From assembly GCA_039936235.1 (NCBI GenBank), contig JBDTIS010000141.1, positions 15,444 to 79,443 on the forward strand: DNA of 64,000 bases, read 5' to 3'. Made by a program: the position numbers and the translations under genes. Source of the DNA: CAHJXF01 sp039936235 (GTDB taxonomy: Bacteria; Pseudomonadota; Gammaproteobacteria; Burkholderiales; Burkholderiaceae_D). The notes beneath the pieces were generated by a model. It searched no databases. It had not been told where the DNA came from and saw nothing but the letters and a program-made list of their open reading frames with translations. Of this stretch, positions 62,840-64,000 are shown one piece after another (the first letter of the stretch is position 1; each line of letters opens with the position of its first letter).

Positions 62840-63319
62840 ATGACTGCACTCCCCTCCGTGCCCGTCCTGCTGTCCAGACTGTCTGCACGCGGAATCGAGG
62901 TACCACCCGGGACTGTTCGGGTCGACGGCTATGGGGACTCGCCCGAACTGTCGGCCTCGCTGATTGCGCTCATTCGTCAAGGTCGCAAGCGGGCAGGAAC
63001 AAGTTTGCTTTGGAGTATCGAAGCAGCTGGCGAGACGCTGCCCGAGGTGGGCCAGATTGAGATCGTCGTCGATCACGGGAACGAGCCGGCACTGATCACG
63101 CGCATCACCCGGGTTCACGTCGTTCCATACCAGGATGTCACCGCCGAGTACGCGATGATCGAAGGTGAGGGTAACGGTTCCCTCGCGTCTTGGCGCGAGG
63201 CGCACTGGGCGTTCTTCTCGCGCGAATGCAGGCGCATCGGTCGAGAGCCGTCGGAATCGATGCGCGTCGTCTTGAGCGTATTCGAGGTGCTCGATATCGT
63301 TCCGGCAAGCGTCGCATGA
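62840..63319 (+). CDS. ASCH-domain protein
   Basis: A 159-residue protein with ASCH features: the GRKRAGTSLLW segment (GRKxAT-type), a beta-barrel core VGQIEIVVDHGNEPALITRI, and SWREAHWAFFSREC. ASCH proteins bind RNA or modified nucleosides (YqfB is an amidohydrolase acting on N4-acetylcytidine). GGAG lies 9 bp before ATG 62840. GTG 62834 is an alternative. Confidence 0.78.
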   Translation: MTALPSVPVLLSRLSARGIEVPPGTVRVDGYGDSPELSASLIALIRQGRKRAGTSLLWSIEAAGETLPEVGQIEIVVDHGNEPALITRITRVHVVPYQDVTAEYAMIEGEGNGSLASWREAHWAFFSRECRRIGREPSESMRVVLSVFEVLDIVPASVA

Positions 63320-63362
63320 CCCTGGCATCGAGCGGCCGGCCGCTTACAGCGTACTGATGCCA
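63315..63362 (+). repeat. attC-like site J
   Basis: Starts GCATGAC (63315-63321), continues CCTGGCATCGAGCGGCCGGC and ends near CTGATGCC (63355-63362). It is of the second type (CATCGAGCGG). The ASCH stop TGA is inside the first core. Confidence 0.45.
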
Positions 63363-63425
63363 AACTTCTGGCCTCGGCATTGCTCCGATTCGTTCATGCA
63401 CTTCTGAAACTAACCAGGGAACCAG

Positions 63426-63806
63426 ATGCCACGCGAGATCGTGTTCACGGCGAAGGCAGCCAAGCCACCTGCCGTCTACAGCCAGGCCGTCAAGGCCGCG
63501 GGGTTGGTGTTTGTTTCCGCTACCGCCCCGATCGACCCATCCACCGGGATCATCGCAGGAGCGACCGTGCAGGAGCAGACCCGCCGGTGCCTGACAAACA
63601 TCGCGGCGATCCTCTAAGAGGCGGGCAGTTCGATGGACAAGATCGTCAGCGTCACGATCGTGCTCGCCGACGAAGACGACTTCGCGGGAATGAACGAGGA
63701 GTACACCAAGTGGTTTCCGGTCGATCCGCCTGCTCGACAAGGCGCGAAACTTCCAGTGCGCATCCCCGGTCTCAAGGTATCCATTGCGGCGATCGCCGAG
63801 GCCTGA
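63426..63806 (+). pseudogene. RidA-family gene with a nonsense mutation
   Basis: ATG at 63426 gives PREIVFTAKAAKPPAVYSQA and LVFVSATAPIDPSTG up to TAA at 63615-63617. The same frame then continues EAGSSMDKIVSVTIVLADED, FAGMNEEYTKWFPVDPPARQ and KVSIAAIAEA to TGA at 63804-63806. A single GAA-to-TAA change explains the break. The intact protein would be RidA, which hydrolyses 2-aminoacrylate-type enamines; Arg of PPARQG is kept. The final stop lies in the next repeat core. Confidence 0.75.
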
Positions 63807-63860
63807 CCATTTCTTCGAGCGGACCGCTGACGCGGTCGCCCCGGGCTGGACGCACCCGGT
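63801..63860 (+). repeat. attC-like site K (partial match)
   Basis: GCCTGAC at 63801-63807, then CATTTCTTCGAGCGGACCGC with a CGGTC arm. A clear right-hand core is not found before 63900. Confidence 0.4.
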
Positions 63861-63899
63861 AGTTCGACGCGATCACCGCCTGTTTCCAGGGTCCTGCCG

Positions 63900-64000
63900 A
63901 TGACTCATCTCTCTCTGCAGAAGCAGGGCTTCGGCCTTGCAGGCTGGCTGCTCGCCACCTTCGTGACAGGCGGCATCGGCGCGATCGCCTCGGTACGAGC
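63900..64000 (+). CDS. TspO/MBR-like protein, N-terminal part
   Basis: ATG at 63900 opens MTHLSLQKQGFGLAGWLLAT and then FVTGGIGAIASVRA, running off the right edge. The first helix with the GxIASV pattern resembles TspO/MBR tryptophan-rich sensory proteins, which bind porphyrins and are common in cassettes. Too little is present to be sure; the conserved WxPP motif would lie outside the window. Confidence 0.5.
   Translation, partial: MTHLSLQKQGFGLAGWLLATFVTGGIGAIASVR

Larger units (their letters stand above)
55600..64000 (+). mobile_element. Putative integron-cassette array lacking an integrase (CALIN-like), partial at right edge
   Basis: About ten short imperfect inverted repeats (listed separately) separate small genes, nearly all on the plus strand and functionally unrelated. 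Several stop codons fall inside the repeat's first core (GCC TGA C or TC TAA C), as is typical for integron cassettes. Two repeat types are seen: CCCGTCxTTCCAGCGGACG...CCGCTGAAC, and CCCTTCCATCGAGCGG. No IntI-like tyrosine recombinase gene is found at either side. Calling these attC sites is inference from form; the array may continue beyond 64000. Confidence 0.65.

Noticed and set aside
1..64000. CRISPR arrays, rRNA and tRNA genes
   Set aside because: No regularly spaced direct repeats of the right size and no tRNA-like cloverleaf or rRNA segment was recognised by eye; small tRNAs could be missed.

Overview
The window is a GC-rich chromosomal segment, most likely from an environmental betaproteobacterium (Burkholderiales-like). 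This is inferred from the strong G/C bias at third codon positions, a PEP-CTERM surface protein with a sigma-54-type promoter, a fused isobutyryl-CoA mutase (IcmF), a TAXI-type TRAP transporter and branched-chain-amino-acid-type (Liv/HAAT) ABC systems interleaved with acyl-CoA genes. No rRNA, tRNA, CRISPR array, phage or transposase gene was recognised.

Layout. 1-7.4 kb: the tail of a polyphosphate kinase 2 gene, an uncharacterised 1165-residue membrane protein and icmF. 7.4-16 kb: housekeeping and stress genes (LysM lipoprotein, sorbosone-dehydrogenase-like lipoprotein with a DUF2231 membrane partner, D-amino-acid aldolase/dehydratase-like PLP enzyme, FrnE-like DsbA protein, VapBC-like pair, GST, VOC protein, FNT channel, thioredoxin) plus a frameshifted Hpt remnant. 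16-32 kb: a biotin-carrier/carboxyltransferase fusion, an MscS channel, a TAXI-TRAP uptake set with DUF1850, and a run of small-molecule enzymes and exporters.

30.5-55.2 kb is a catabolic island for a CoA-activated acid. It holds an acyl-CoA dehydrogenase, a nuclease-like orphan protein, a TetR regulator beside a perfect 8-4-8 operator palindrome, both subunits of a biotin-dependent acyl-CoA carboxylase, two complete Liv-type ABC importers (one with a permease-ATPase fusion), a long-chain acyl-CoA-synthetase-like enzyme, a phenylacetate-CoA-ligase-like protein and two SDR proteins. Uptake, CoA activation, dehydrogenation and carboxylation would form one pathway like leucine/isoprenoid or aromatic/alicyclic acid degradation; the substrate cannot be read from sequence. 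GC-rich hairpin repeats punctuate the gaps between these genes.

55.2 kb to the end differs in character. After a decayed hicAB pair comes a run of short, mostly same-strand genes of unrelated function (MAPEG, RibD/DHFR-like, cupin, two VOC proteins, a PNPOx-like flavoprotein, two isoprenylcysteine-methyltransferase-like proteins, DUF3024, ASCH, RidA, TspO). They are separated by about 50-60-bp imperfect inverted repeats with GCCTGAC/GTCAGGC-type ends that resemble integron attC sites. No integrase is present, so I interpret it as a cluster of attC sites lacking an integrase (CALIN), a decaying cassette array. Several cassette genes carry nonsense or deletion lesions. This array is the most unusual feature of the window.
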